A DNA stretch of 64,000 nucleotides from the NCBI GenBank assembly GCA_943737045.1, contig CALSFV010000202.1:2356001-2420000 (forward strand). The letters are read 5' to 3'. A model generated the notes under the pieces. The model saw nothing but the letters and a program-made list of their open reading frames with translations, had not been told where the DNA came from and ran no database searches. The stretch is from Parapristionchus giblindavisi (lineage: Eukaryota; Nematoda; Chromadorea; Rhabditida; Diplogasteridae). Positions 47,201 through 61,100 of the stretch are shown piece after piece. The first letter of the stretch is position 1. Each line of letters opens with the position of its first letter. Made by a program: the position numbers and the translations under genes.

Positions 47201-50053
47201 GTGCTCTGATCTGATCTAACTCTTATTTCAGATTACTTCGAGCAGAAGGGAGAACTTTGTGAGTGCCTTTTTTTGTCTCTCTATTTAATATATATTTAAC
47301 TTACACTAAATTAATACAGCTACAACTATTACGCGTAATTTATTTGATTTATCATTCTTCCAAATATATAAAAAATATCTGAAGCAACAAGTAAATCGAT
47401 GATATGGGAAGGGTGATTTACGTCTATGACCATCTTACTGACCCTTCCTATTGACTATATCATTCATTCTCCATTCAACTTGATCGTCTCAATTACTTTA
47501 TTTACTTTCACGTTCATTTTGCATACTACTCTCGATCAGAAAAAGTGAAAGTAGCTAAAAAGGTAGAGGCAGAGAGAATGTCAAGGGAGCGGAGGAGAGG
47601 GGAGAAGAAGGGGGACGAGTGAGGAAGGAGGAGGGAGAGATGAGAAGATGGAGAATCAGATTGAGAGTGGAGAGAAAGTAAGAGACTGATAGATTGTATC
47701 AGAACGGGTACTACATTCAATCAAACGTATCATAAACATGAAATGAAGTCATGATCTACAAACATTCCCTGCAACGTCATAAATAGCCTCTCCGTAGTTT
47801 TAAACAGCATTTTATAGTTTCACTGACAACTTCATTCTCTTTAATAAATTCAATGCATGAGAGAAACAAAATCTAATTTAGAAATATTGCAAGCATAACA
47901 CTACGATATCTGTGATGTAGTATTTTTAAACCCCCGATTAAATCTACAATTAAGAATATTGATTTTTTTGTTCAGCTAAACCTTGGGTACGAACTCCAAC
48001 CAAATATGTACCAGTGGTCGTAAATGGAGCTGTTAATCTAACTTGTCAATATGATGGAAATCCCACTCCTCAAGTCGAATGGTTGTTCAATGGACAAAGA
48101 CTCACGGTACAAAAGTGATAGAGCTAAAATCATTAAACCATAACCATATCGTTAAGCTTGTCCAAGACTTCGTTCGTCAAACGATTAAGCAGTACGCTTC
48201 AAGACATGAGAATTATTCCGAATCGATCCTCGAGGTATTGTAATTCGAAAATGGATGTTTATATCGAGACAATATTACGGTAAAAAATAAGTTCATGTAT
48301 TATGTATAATTGCATTATAATTATACATGAATAATATAATTTTTAAATAATAATATTAAAAATGTTTTGGAATTATCACTCACAACAAAAAACAATAACT
48401 GGCTGCAAACATCGTAGCTTAACATTTTTCATTAGCGATTGAATGTTATAATCTTAAGATTAATTCCGCTTCACCCGACTACTTCGGAGACTATTCGTGC
48501 AGGGCGAGTAATCTACATGGAGATGTAGCCACGGCCGTCTATCTAAGCGGTACGGTAGATACTGTAGAGCATTGCTGTAGTATCTAACTATTAGATGGCT
48601 CCCTTGGTATCTGGTCGTTCACAGTCAATTAGTAGCAAAAGTGTTGATCATGACGATTTTTTTGGAAAGTTTTCGACATACAAACCAAAATATCCAGGAT
48701 ATACAAAAATATTTTTAAAAAATTAATTTTATCCCAGTTTCATTTCAGCATTCGTCGGTCCTCCCACAATCACTATCGATGATAATGCAATGTTGACTAT
48801 CACTGCGACTGCTCCCGATGGTATCAAGGAGTTCGCAATTTTCTATCGTAATCCTGAACAGACAACATGGGAGCAGAAACAACTCGTTCAAGTTGACAAG
48901 GGTAATATAATTTATTTTAACTAATAATACATACAAAATCAATGACTGTAAAACGATTAAATGTGTAAATGAGGTAAACCAAAGATATAAAAACAGACCT
49001 GATAAACTCTATCTTATTTTAAGAAAAGAAAGACTTCTTGATCTTTGATCTTTCTGACAAATTGAATATAATTCAAGATGATCAAGTAGGAGAGCAGTCA
49101 TGGAGCAAGACCGTTAATATCAAGGACTTCCTACAATCAGGACGCTATGAAATTCAGGTATATTTTAATCAATCTGATACGTAAACATCTGATATTTTAT
49201 ATCTACTCCTCCTTTGACCGATGATCTCGGATAGAGAATATTCCGCCATTCTTTGCAGGTTCAAGGAATCAATGGACGTGGTTATGGCAGTTATGCTCGT
49301 GAGATGTTGAGAGTCGAGATTCCAGAACATTCAGAAGGTCAGTTATTCTCATATCTGTCAAAAATCACATGTTTTATTATATTTTATCTATTTTTCAAGA
49401 ATACAATGAAATTTTCAAGTAAAATAACGAGAAGAATGGTGTGGACAATTTAGGATGAAGCTCTGATTTGGAAAAGGGGGACAAAACAGCGATAAATAAG
49501 CGATAAAATCATACCACTAACATGCAATAGAAAATATCGAGCGCTTCCAATGGTCATCAGACCCACTACATAATCATGCTACTTCAAAAATCAACAATTA
49601 GTTATACTAAGGTGATTCTGGGTTTAGATGTTTTAGTGAACTCATTGAATTGTTAAATAAGCGACATGTTGAATCAAGAACTCGTTATGGTCCATTTTCC
49701 CCCATTGAAAGTTTGTTAATCGTGCGATTAAACTCATATATTTTCCACTCCATCGATAAGTATTCAACCATGGCTATCTTTTGCTTGAAAGCAATAGACA
49801 TAAATGAGATTAAGTTAGGGACGAGAACTTGTTTCCTGCCATGTTGTAGAACCGCGAAATATTAACTACCATACTTTTTGAATCTTTCTTTTCTTCTTTA
49901 GTTCCATCATAACAAGTCATAGCAAACATAAAAAAACAAACATACTTAATAAATATTAGAAATAAAAATAATTTTTCAGCGCCAACTGCATCTTCTTCGA
50001 TATCTTCTCTATTAGGAATGATCCTCTCCATTCTCGCTGTCCATCTCTTCTAA
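44244..50053 (+). CDS. Secreted or membrane-anchored IgSF protein, three Ig domains and FN3
   Basis: Fourteen exons with matching phases give 448 residues: 44244-44333, 44396-44444, 44492-44613, 46186-46291, 46718-46839, 46978-47122, 47232-47258, 47976-48106, 48157-48234, 48459-48549, 48749-48901, 49078-49157, 49259-49337, 49980-50053. Residues 1-18 are a signal peptide. Ig domains have cysteine pairs Cys41/Cys106, Cys148/Cys193 and Cys244/Cys304, each second Cys in a DxGxYxC-like context (DAGIYTCYAN, YFGDYSCRAS). An FN3 domain follows (about 321-420, with YEIQVQGINGRGYGSYA). The last 16 residues are hydrophobic after a Ser-rich stretch and end the protein, which suits a GPI-anchor signal. 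This layout recalls the Wrapper/WRK-1 type of axon-guidance and glia-neuron adhesion proteins; that identity is inferred from layout only. The ATG is five bases after an acceptor. Confidence 0.9.
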
Positions 50054-50894
50054 ACAAAATCGATCCTATCCATCACTAAACACTGCCATTCTAAATATTA
50101 TAAATCCTCCTATAAGCCGGTCCATGTTCCCTTGTCCATGCCCCGTCCATAACTTCCCCATTCAGTGATTCCTCATAAGTCTCATGATAATTACCACATG
50201 TTTGTTAATATTTCGTCCGAAGACTTTTATGCAAAACTGATTTTTTTCTTTTTCTGTTTTTTCATTACTAATCGAGCTTTGCTCCGCACACAATTTCTTT
50301 AATCCCCCTTCAAAGTATATCAAATTCTCGACAAAACGTCTCACATGGGTCGAGATCTTCAAATTCGTCTATGATTATCATTCGTAGTTGCGACTCTTTT
50401 TGTATGTTCTGTCATTGTTCCAAGATGTCCGGTATAACTTTCGCTAATTCTTCCCAATCCTTCATCTTCTTATCCATTCTCATCTGTGTTTTCTCACCAC
50501 AAATTCGCTTGTCTCAAACTCTTCAGTTATGAGAATAACTGCATTCCATACAAGAACAACTCCGATTTCACTTTAAACTGCCTACACTCCTTGATTCCTC
50601 TATATCTTTCCCAATTTATCCGTTATCTCTCTTCTTCACATAGCGATAAAGTAATAATAATAACTAAACTCTTAATGGTGTGCAGGTAGTACATAACAAA
50701 AGATAGTGAAAGTTAGTAAAGGTAGGTGTGAGTTGGCTTTAGAAGAGGGCGGGATAAGAAGAAGGCAAAGGAGTGATTGGAGATGGTTCTGTGTTTGAAA
50801 GGAGTGGCATCTATTCAACTCTCGACTCCTCCCCCTCACTTTTGGTTCACTTTGTCCATTCATTACTAGTACCATTTTGACACGAGAAAGGAGG
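50054..50894. other. Intergenic region between IgSF and DOMON genes
   Basis: Same-strand spacing of about 840 bp, too long for a typical nematode operon. It must hold the IgSF 3' UTR and the DOMON promoter. No other feature seen. Confidence 0.5.
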
Positions 50895-53602
50895 ATGTTC
50901 AAGGTCTCACTCGCTATTACTCTTCTCGCCTCTCTCCTTCAAGGTATGCTATATTTATTTATTCATTTATTTATTAGCATACGTTATGAAGGAAATATTA
51001 ATGTCTGCAGAGGGGTAGTCAATGAAAGTTTAGTCTAACTGTGAACTATGCCTAATTATTCATGTAGACATTAATCCTTCTCCTCTTACTCATTCCTTGA
51101 CCATCTCTTGTTCTATGAGAGTTCAATAATGCTTATTTGCCCCCGGGGCTCACGCTTTTCTTGCTGTTCTCTGAGTTTCGATGGTGATAGACAGTTGGTG
51201 ACAATAGAGGAAAGACGGAGGTTAGATATGAGAAATGAGCTAGAGACAAAGCAGGAAGAATACATAATAAAAAAGTGATAGGTCACATTCATTCGTATAC
51301 AACAAAAGAATGACCTACACACTCCAATTGAGCAGGATTTAAGCTGTCTAGAACACATGTCCGAAACAGCATGGCTTCTACTTTTTAAAATATTGCATAT
51401 TATGCAACATTAATAGAACAGATTTGCATGCTTTTGTATAATATATTTCGCTTTTAATATTATAATACGAGAAGGAATTAGTTATTCTACTTAAAGAGAG
51501 AGTATCCTCACTCAATGGTCACTTCACTGCTTAAACTATTTCTCTGTTCTCTAACAATGAGAGAGCGTAGAGCGTTGAAAAGACCGTTGACGAAGCTTTC
51601 AGTCCCTTTTACTTTAACTATTCGAAGACTTTTTTATTTTTATAATTTCTCTACAATTAAATTTCTCTCTAATTAATACATTTTGAGGTTAATCAATAAC
51701 TGTCACTAAATAATCTGAGAACAGATTTTGTTTAAACTGGAAATTATTGACCCGTTAACGATTCTCCGATCGATTAGAATTTGATAAATGAACTTATGTT
51801 GTTATTGACTCGTTCGTGGAAGATCGTTCTTTGATGATAGCGATTTATAACCGGAATATTATATGGAACCATTTATCATACCTATCACAACCATCCATGT
51901 GCCATACCTATTAAAACGGGTTTGCACTACTAAAGTGAAGGGAGATAGTGAGAGAGTGTAAGATCGTCATATACTTTCCTTAAACTTGTTAAAACATCGC
52001 TTATAACCAGTGCATAGCGGTTCAAACTACATGATACAGATAACGATACATAGTTAATTTAGTAAATTAATCTTACATTTCAATAGATTTTACAACAAAT
52101 GATATTCAAAGGAGAGAATGAAAGTGAAATAAGATGGTGGGATTATCTTTATTGTTAGTTCTCATACACAATAAAGTTTACGGTTTAATAATGGTATAAT
52201 GCTTCTATTATTGACTCTGCATTAACATTTCTCTTTACATCATGCAATACTTATTGTTAGATGTCTCCTCTGCCGCGTGTGAATTTCAACAGGATAACTT
52301 TCATCTTCAATATGGAGTCAGAAATGGAGTAGTCCACTTTCGATTGATCCTTACTGGAATCACAGCACGTCATACAATGTGGAATGCCATTGGATTTGGA
52401 CAGAACATGGTTCGTTTCCTCACTTTTCTCTGTTCAAAAGTTGATAAAATACAAAAGCGAAACTCCATATTTAGCACACTCTCTAATCAAATTTTGATTA
52501 TTTCCGTAATTTCAAAGTGTTTAATCTTTCATCTAAAAAATAGTTCCTTGGTAAAACTCATCGTAAAACTTAACCACAATAAATTACCATGTTTACTTCC
52601 TGTCAGAAACACTGTCAGTCTGTTCTCGCAGTGGTTTTATCACTGCCTTAACCTCAATTTAGACGAATCGAAATGAAAAGATGCGACTATTCTCGAGTTT
52701 AGGCATTCACTTTTTGAACCACTCGAGTGTTCCTTCTTAAAGGGTACTTATAGTCTGTAGAAGTTGAGAACTAATCTGCGTGAATTGTGGTTACCGCAAA
52801 CCTTAAATATACACTGAGTTATAATTTCCTTCATTAGCGAAAATTTCTATATTTGCTAGCAATTTGATAAGAGAAATATGGTACTAAGCTTTCAATTTTT
52901 ACAATCAGATTTTGTCCTATGTGCATAATTTACATATTAAAATTTGAATCTATCTGCGTCTCTTTCATCTTTGCATAGATTTATTGCGCTGATAAGCCCA
53001 TTTCAGTACTCGGGACTTGATCTCATAGTGTTCCGAATTAATAATGGAAAAGTCGAAGTATCAGATGAATACGTCAGAGGATTCGTGTCTCCTACCAGAG
53101 ATGCGGTAAGTACCAATGATTCTTACTGACGAATATTACGGTTGAAGAAGGTCGTAAAGTAATTTCATTTGACCAATTGTTCTATGGAACGGCTACTTTC
53201 TTTTAGTTTTATTTTCTTGCTTAATCTCTTTGCAAATTTGATCTTCTTCCAGTCGAATGACGTCACTGTTAATTCGATAAACTACATTGACAATATGGTT
53301 GTCATCTCATTCCGTCGTCCACAGTTTACTATGGACACTGGATTCGATGCTCAACTCAGTGGATGCCAGTCCTGGAAGGTAATTTGCTCTTAATATTATA
53401 ACGTAAAAAGTCAAAAGCACTCAAATTGGAATTCATGAAAAAAGGTTAAATGGATCTTTAGTGATTTAGAAGATGGTTGTTAAACTATACATTATTGTAG
53501 CTCGCCACTGGGATGAATCCGATGTCTCCTCGAGGCGATATCTTCCATCATAGAACAACACCGACTGGACGCATGGTGTGCATCGAGCAGTGTCGTATCT
53601 AA
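50895..53602 (+). CDS. Secreted DOMON-domain protein
   Basis: Five exons, 50895-50943, 52261-52409, 53007-53105, 53253-53378 and 53501-53602, join in frame to give 174 residues. The first exon is a signal peptide (MFKVSLAITLLASLLQ). The rest is one DOMON domain: CEF and LQYGVRNGVVHFRLI strands, then WNAIGFGQNM, the DOMON 'W.aiGfs' turn, then YSGLDLIVFRIN (the 'sDvvv' strand), then the later strands VVISFRRP and the Cys-containing end. DOMON domains are beta sandwiches that bind haem or sugars, often as extracellular cytochromes. Stand-alone secreted DOMON proteins occur in nematodes; ligand and function here are unknown. The haem-ligand Met could be the one in GFGQNM, by inference. Intron 1 is 1.3 kb and empty of other genes. 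Confidence 0.86.
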
Positions 53603-55148
53603 AACGTCGTAATTGATGTAAAACACTAGTAATTACACCATATCACTCTCTATCATGAACCAATAGCTTTTGATCATAACTCAGATGCAATATTTGATCC
53701 GATAGCTCCTATTTCCGTTTGTACAGTTAAATACTCATCAGATAAGGCGGAACCGATTTAGTTCTCGCACCTTTTGCATTCCACTTCTTCCTCTTCTTCT
53801 TCTCTTTACTTTCACTTTCATTATTGTAATAGTCTCTCGTCACTTTTGCCACCTTTTCTCCACTCAAAATCAGTTCTTTTTATGACCTTAAATTTACTCG
53901 AACACTTCAAAGAAAGAGCCATTAACAACTTTAGCAAACCGCGAAGATATGAACTCTCATAAATTCAAATAATCAGAAATTTTTTTAAGTCTGATTTAAC
54001 GGAAGTATCCGCCCCTCTAAATAGAATAAATATATTGATAATCCGTGAATCTACCGAAAGAACTACACTATATATGAGATATGATACGACAAAGCGAGAT
54101 AAGATGTAGAAAAAAATACAGGGCATCAACAGATTCAGTGTAATACATTATCTTATCTGAGAATAGCGGTGGGATACGAAGAAGACTATTATATTTCGCA
54201 TGAAAATTGTGTTCGCCAGTTGGCAAAGCCGTTCAGTTATCATCTAATATAACCGTTAGTTAGAAAAACTAAGTGAAAGAGTTTACGATCTGTTCAAATT
54301 AACTGAATATACAAACTGAAGCACGAAGATTTAAGATAAGGGTATTGGAAATTAATGAAGTATCAAAATACAAGAAGGCGAGTGGAAGAACACAAAATGT
54401 ATTATGTACAATCAATGACAATTTAGTAAAGAGCCATACGGCCTAGCTGAATTCATTCCATAGCGCACTCCATTTCCATAATAGATGTGATGTGGGAAGA
54501 AAACAAAATAAATAATTTCTGTCTGTCTGATGTCTGACACTATTGTTTATATATTTTATAATGAAATTGTTTAGAAAATGCAATAATAAATTGCAATCAA
54601 CAAATAAAATTCCATAATATTTATTGTTGTCAACGACCATTTCTCACTTTCGTGTATTTCCATAACTTTAAATAAATAAACATATCGTACCCGAATTAAT
54701 TGATGACAAAACAATATACATATAAGAGACAGTTTCTGTAGGATCCGAGGACAGTTAGGCACGAATCTTTCAAAAAGGTTTCAGCTCGCCTCTCACATGC
54801 CCTATGTATAATGTCAAAAATTATGTTTAAAAATTTTTTTAATCGAGAAAAATGGTTTCTGAATGTTACCCTGCAATTTTTATAGGAAAAATTGCGAACA
54901 TAGCTCTCACTGACAAGTTTTTGAGACCATAAAGATTTGTGCCTAACATCGTTATTTTCTGGTATCTACAAAACTATAAATTATAACGTAGGTGTTTTGC
55001 TCGGATTTTACAGAAACTGCGCGATAAAGAATAAAATTCGATGGAAATGTCGAAAAAATAGGATAAATTCTTTTTTAACGGATATTTATGGATGATCACC
55101 GGCGATTCCAAAGGAATGAACGATAAATGAAAATATAAGTACATGAAA
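53603..55148. other. Intergenic region between DOMON and SGSM3 3' ends
   Basis: The two genes converge here. Apart from their 3' UTRs and one inverted-repeat element (54754-54947) nothing could be supported. Confidence 0.55.
54754..54947. mobile_element. 194-bp MITE-like inverted repeat
   Basis: Ends gttaggcacgaatcttt and its complement with one mismatch bound an AT-rich core. No obvious coding content. Target duplication not resolved. Confidence 0.6.
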
Positions 55149-58100
55149 TCATAGATCCCAACTGAATAAATGATGCTTAATGAGAATATCTTTGACTCCA
55201 TCTTTGAGTGACTCATCACCGTGTTGAAATGATGCCTTATCCACACCAACCATCTGAATTGTATTAGATCATTACGTATTCAGATTGACATTTGTCTTCA
55301 TATATCTAGTGAATGTGAAAGAACTGTGAAGATGCGTATTCACTACACTTTTTGCTGACAATGTGGCATTTACTTCTTTTGTAATTACATACAATAATTT
55401 TTATTGCAATTTTTTTGATATTTTCATTTGAAATTACAGTAATGTGCAAAGTGAATATTTTACCTGTGATAGCAGTTTCTTCTTGGCCGAAGTGAGCATA
55501 GCAGGAGTGTTTCTCTTTGGTCCTCCCTTCATTCCATCCAATTCGAATGTGGGTGAGAGTTTGAACGAAAATTGAGAGAGTAGTCGGAGCTCGCACTTGA
55601 TCTGAGGTTATAAATATATTTATCATGCTAGTCTAATCGGTAATACCTGTCTCCAAGCGGGAGTCCTCAGGAAAGACCACGAATGATAGTATTTTTCTTT
55701 GATTGAATCTACAATTATTATGTATTGTTTGAAGATCTTTCACACTCTTATTCAAACTCTTATACACTATGATTGAGAACATACCGAGAGTGCTACAGAA
55801 GATGTCGAACCAAAGATGCATGACCTGCTCGTTAACCCCAATAACCAGTAATGAACGGAGTTTGACATCCTGATGGGCGGAAACCTAGATGTAGTTAAAT
55901 GAACAAAAATCCTATGTAACAGCAATAAAAGCATTGAATTGGTTGATGATTCATAGGTTTTTTCAACATATGTACTCACTCGGTTATGAGTATCATTCAC
56001 GAATTGAACAGAACGGAAGAGTAGCTCTTCTGGTGTCAATATCTGAAAGAAGTCAGTACACAGGAAATGGTATTATTCTTTTCACGCAACTTCAATTCAA
56101 CAATATCTGTAATAACCTAATAATAACAATGTGTTTAGTCGTTGTCTTATCGATTGTTACTTGTACATACCTTTCCGTCTTGATCAAGACTGAATGAATT
56201 GCATAGGGTTAGCCTTGAGTAGACAGCATTGAAATGTTTCTGGACGGAATGATAGGCAATGTCTTCTGTAATTCAAATTAATGCAGTAGTGCATCACAAT
56301 ATACAAAATGAGCTCCTGGTTTTTTCTAGCACACATCAAATATAATCAAACGGTTAAAGAATATTGAAAAGAAAAAAGCTATTTTGTAAGAAAAATGTAT
56401 CTAACTAAGTTAGTTGCAAACGTTTAGATGATAATTATTATAATATTGAAGTTCTAAGGGATGATCATCAAATGGACGGCACATAGCTAATTCACTCTTA
56501 TGTTTTTTTTTCAAAAGTAGCGAAAATAATAGAAAGGTTTTAAGGATGCTCTCATGCTCTCATGCTCCGTTTATTTTTATAGTGTCTTTTAAACACCGTA
56601 TTACCAATGAAGCTCCATGGATGGTAAGAAGTAGTCGGAATCAATGAATTTTCTCTTATTCCATGATCCATTACTTGTCTGAATGAATTGGCCAGACGTC
56701 CACGAATATATTCCGTGATCTAAAAATGGATCGTTCCGAAATCGTCAAATTAAATTTAATTGAAAGATAGAAAATATCTAATTTTGTCTTTGAATGACTA
56801 TTTTTTCGATGTTTTTTCTAATTCGATGTAACACTGAAGCATTTAGTGTACCTCAGGAGAGACTTCTTCATCTCCGTAGAGTGAATATGTTTTTCCTCTC
56901 TCATCTACGACCTGGAAGTATTCTTATATATTTAAGATCATAAAATTATTCAAATAATATTAATTAAAATTAACATAATATAATGAAAATGGCAGACCTC
57001 AACAAACTTGGCTGGAAACCATCCTCTCAATCCATTCACTTCACCTACCCAACAATGTTCATCTTTCTCACTGATGATAGTTATTATATCATTCTTCCTG
57101 TAAACATTTTATTATGCGAGATATCATTTATTATTGACTGATTAGGGAAGACTCAAGGAGATATTAGAAAGAAATTGAAATTAGCGAGGAAACAGAGGCA
57201 GTCAACGCGAACACTGTGTTTAAGAATCTTAAATATCTTGCCTAAATCCGAGTTCATCTTCGTCTTGTCGTGCAAAATCCAGAAGAGCTCTCGCTCGTTT
57301 GTTTCCACGTCGTCGTCCACTCAAGAAATTCTGCATATCCATTTCATGCGAATTGGGAGTGTAATCCGCCTGAAATATACATAAATCAGCCACTGTTGAT
57401 GTTGAACATAAATGGCCAATCAGAAAATAAATTTTAATGAAACATATGCATAACCTGAGTTATGATTGTCATCGCCAGTTCTTGATCGCATTCGCCGAAA
57501 TATCGACAGATCTAAAAAAAAGTTTTTTTTTAAAACACTGAAATTGAATTTATGTTTACCTGTAGGATACTCTCCCTCAAGTCCACCAATAACTCTGTCT
57601 GTCGTATGTTTTTGGTCTTTGGATCATTTTCGGTCTGAAACATTGAATACTCAACAGTTAAAATTTATCATAACGATGCACTTCTTTGGGATTCCAACAG
57701 TGAAATTCAACATACGGAAAAATAGAATCAACAGAATTCAACTGAATATATAATAATTGAACTACAATTAAACAAATGGGTACCAAGATATTTGGCGACC
57801 CTCAAACTCACTTTATCAGAGCTGAACATGTGTTGAATGATACTCTTTGAACGAGCGACCTTACGACGTTGCACCTCAAGATTACTGTACAACACTGAGA
57901 TAAAAGATAAAACAATATTTGAGACTCCTTCGATTTTAATATCAATCCATGAAACATCGTGCAGTTCGACTTTTACGACATTGAATCAAAAATATTTTAT
58001 AATGCAATAACTATAATTTATAAATAGTATTGTAGTTTATATGTCTCTATACTGATCTACTAATCCTTCGAATGTACATTAAGTTCCGAAACAGACACAG

Positions 58101-61100
58101 AGATCTTATTATTAATGAGATAAACAAGTAGTGAAAAGACTAATTGAGTAATTAGAAGCACCTTTTGCTTGGGCAGATTAGTATCCGTAGCAATATTGAC
58201 GATAGTTCCCTGATCAGCCATCAGAATAGCCTATTGAAGAGAATGAATGAAATCGACGTGGAGGCTGATTCAGAGAAGAGAAACAGATCATATAGAGAAT
58301 GATCCTGTCTCTCTCTCTCTATCTCTCTGTTTCTCTCATCATGACCCTCTGCATCACCCCCCTTTTCCACTGCTTCTCTTCATCTCTCTCTCCTCGTCTA
58401 TCTGTATTCCCCCAATTCATGCTCTATCTGGTTTATGTCCTTTTTTTTCTTCTGTACTTCTCTTCTATCTACATGTCATATGTTCATTTGCAAAATACGA
58501 AGAAAATGCTTTCATACTTGATATTTCTTCCTCAGTTCATTCACAAGATGATCTGTAATAGAGAATTCGAATGAGCGTACGTACTCAAAGAGGCGTTCAT
58601 CATCGAAAAGCTGAAATGATCTTTGATCTTTAATCTTTGAATCTATTGTTGTAGCTTACATGAGAGGGAATTTGACATAGTGCATTGAATATATCAGCCG
58701 ATGATTTAGTCGTTTCAGCCAATTCAACCAATTCCTCTTCTTTCATTTTCATCATTGAAAGAATTACCTGTATTGATTTTGTATTTCATGACTAATGAGT
58801 AAATTATAATGCATTCTGCAATTAATAAGTTACACACTATTTCTCAGCCTGATAGTTTACTTATACTCATAAAGTGATATCACATTTAAACTATATGCTA
58901 AAGCTCAAATATAAGTGAAGTTGTTTTACGTGATGATATAATTTTAACTTACTCGGAAGAGGGTAACACTCCCTTGATAGAAGATCAAATCCCAAATTCT
59001 CAATAGTGTCCGAGTAGGACAAATTGAACTAAGTAATGTGAGGAACCAATTAATGAGTACGAGAGAAGCTTCGACATCGTAATCTTCCAGTACCTCAAAT
59101 AAATATGTATCATGCTTATCCGAATTCGTTGTTCAAAATAAATTTGTTTTCCTATAGTATAGTATTCAAAACTATTAACAAGGGTTTTATTATTCATATT
59201 TTTCATTGTTGTGGACACTCTTTTGATAGATATTATAATACCCAAGAATTTTTTTTAAACCCATCTTCTAGTTATCTACCGTTAAAACGAAAAAAAGTGA
59301 AACATTTGTGACAATTTGTGACAAATTGTCACAAAAGTTCACAAAATGCCTATTTTCATCGTTTTTCAAGCACTATATGATTTTTCTCAGGGTTTTTAGT
59401 GTGAATGTGTTTGCCCAATGGAGTAATGAATGACAAAAGTGAAAAAAATAATCGGGAGCGCCGCGGAGAAAAATTGGTATACTATAGCATACTGTAAAAT
59501 CTTACTGTAAAACTGCTACCATCGCGCTTTCTTCGTCTAATCATGGATGTATATATCATTATATGACTCTTTATAGTGAATTTGCACTGTTTGAACCATG
59601 GCATGGATCAGGTTACAAAACTGGTATACGGTAGAAAATCCTACAGTATACCAGTTTCACCAAACAGCGTTCACTGTGAATTATTTAAATCGTTTTCTTC
59701 ACATGTCATTTAGGCATGCCCAGTGATGCTCAAATACCCTATTATCTAATAAAAACTTGCAACCGCGTTTAGATATCATAAAACAAAATTTTCAAAATCT
59801 TGTGAACTTTTGTGACAATTTGTCACAAATTTTTCACTTTTTTTCGTTATGACGGTATTATCTCGATAATTGGTATGAATAAAAATAAAATATTGCGTTA
59901 CCTTATTTAGATCTGGAACATGAGTCTTCATTATGTGTCTACACACTCTTTCATCTGCCTGAAGACCCAAAAGACTCGTCGAGTAGTAATTTGCTGGAAA
60001 TACACTGATTATTTAGCATTAAATTATTTAAATAATGCTTTTTATTCACTAAGCCCCCAATATCAATGACGCGATGTTGACTTATTTTCTTCCATATTTA
60101 TTTGCGGTTGACTAAATAATGAAATAAGAAATATATACACAACAATAAATTGACGCTCATAGACTTTCATTTATCGGCGAGTCAAATAATGTGCTATATC
60201 GCATATTCATGCAAATAATGCAGTGTTCAAAAAGCTACCAGAAGAAAAGAAAAAGGCTAAAAATGTGAACTCTTGGTTAGTACGCTCTCTTGTTCTGTTT
60301 TTCTAACATTTGAACTTAAGATAGAATGTTATATACCAGGTAAAATGTCTTCAATCAGTGCCGTCATAGTCCAGAATGTTGTCTCTTCTGGTAGAAAGAG
60401 AAGAAGAGTGGAGACAACGACACCCATTCCCTATAATTCAGTACTTAAAAAATATGAAATTCGAAAATTATAATATAATGTATGCTGATCGATCCGATTT
60501 GTAACACGTATAAACAATTGACAGACAATATGCAAATTTAAAATACCTGACAGTATCCCAGATCTGGATAAATATAGGCAATCGCCTTCAGAACTCGACG
60601 TAAAGATTCAACTCCAACACTGCTCTTCCGATAGAAACAGATATTATTGGGAAGAGTCCTCAACAAATCCTTCTCTATCTGCACACCGATCGAAGGATTG
60701 TCCTGAAATAAAAAAAAAACAGAAATCCAATACAGAAGTAATTCAGAGGTTTATTTTTTATTTTTTAAAGATATAAATTTACTTGGAGTTGTAATTGTTG
60801 AGTCGTCCGAAGACATCTCGTTTATGTTTCAATTATTGAGAATTTGGGTTTGGCACCAGTCTATCCCAGGCAGACCGATTTTTAATACTACAGTCCGTGG
60901 CTAGGTCATTGGCCATTTTTGAATGCAATACAGTAGTCCTACTCTGCGCTGAATTTATTTTTTTCTATCCACTTTTATAATTGACGATCGTATGGATATT
61001 TAAATTTTTCAACTTGAGCATGAAGTAAGTCCCATGGTCAAAATAACATGAAGAACTAACCGATGAAGAATGTCTCAGGACATCTTGGTACGAGTAGGGT

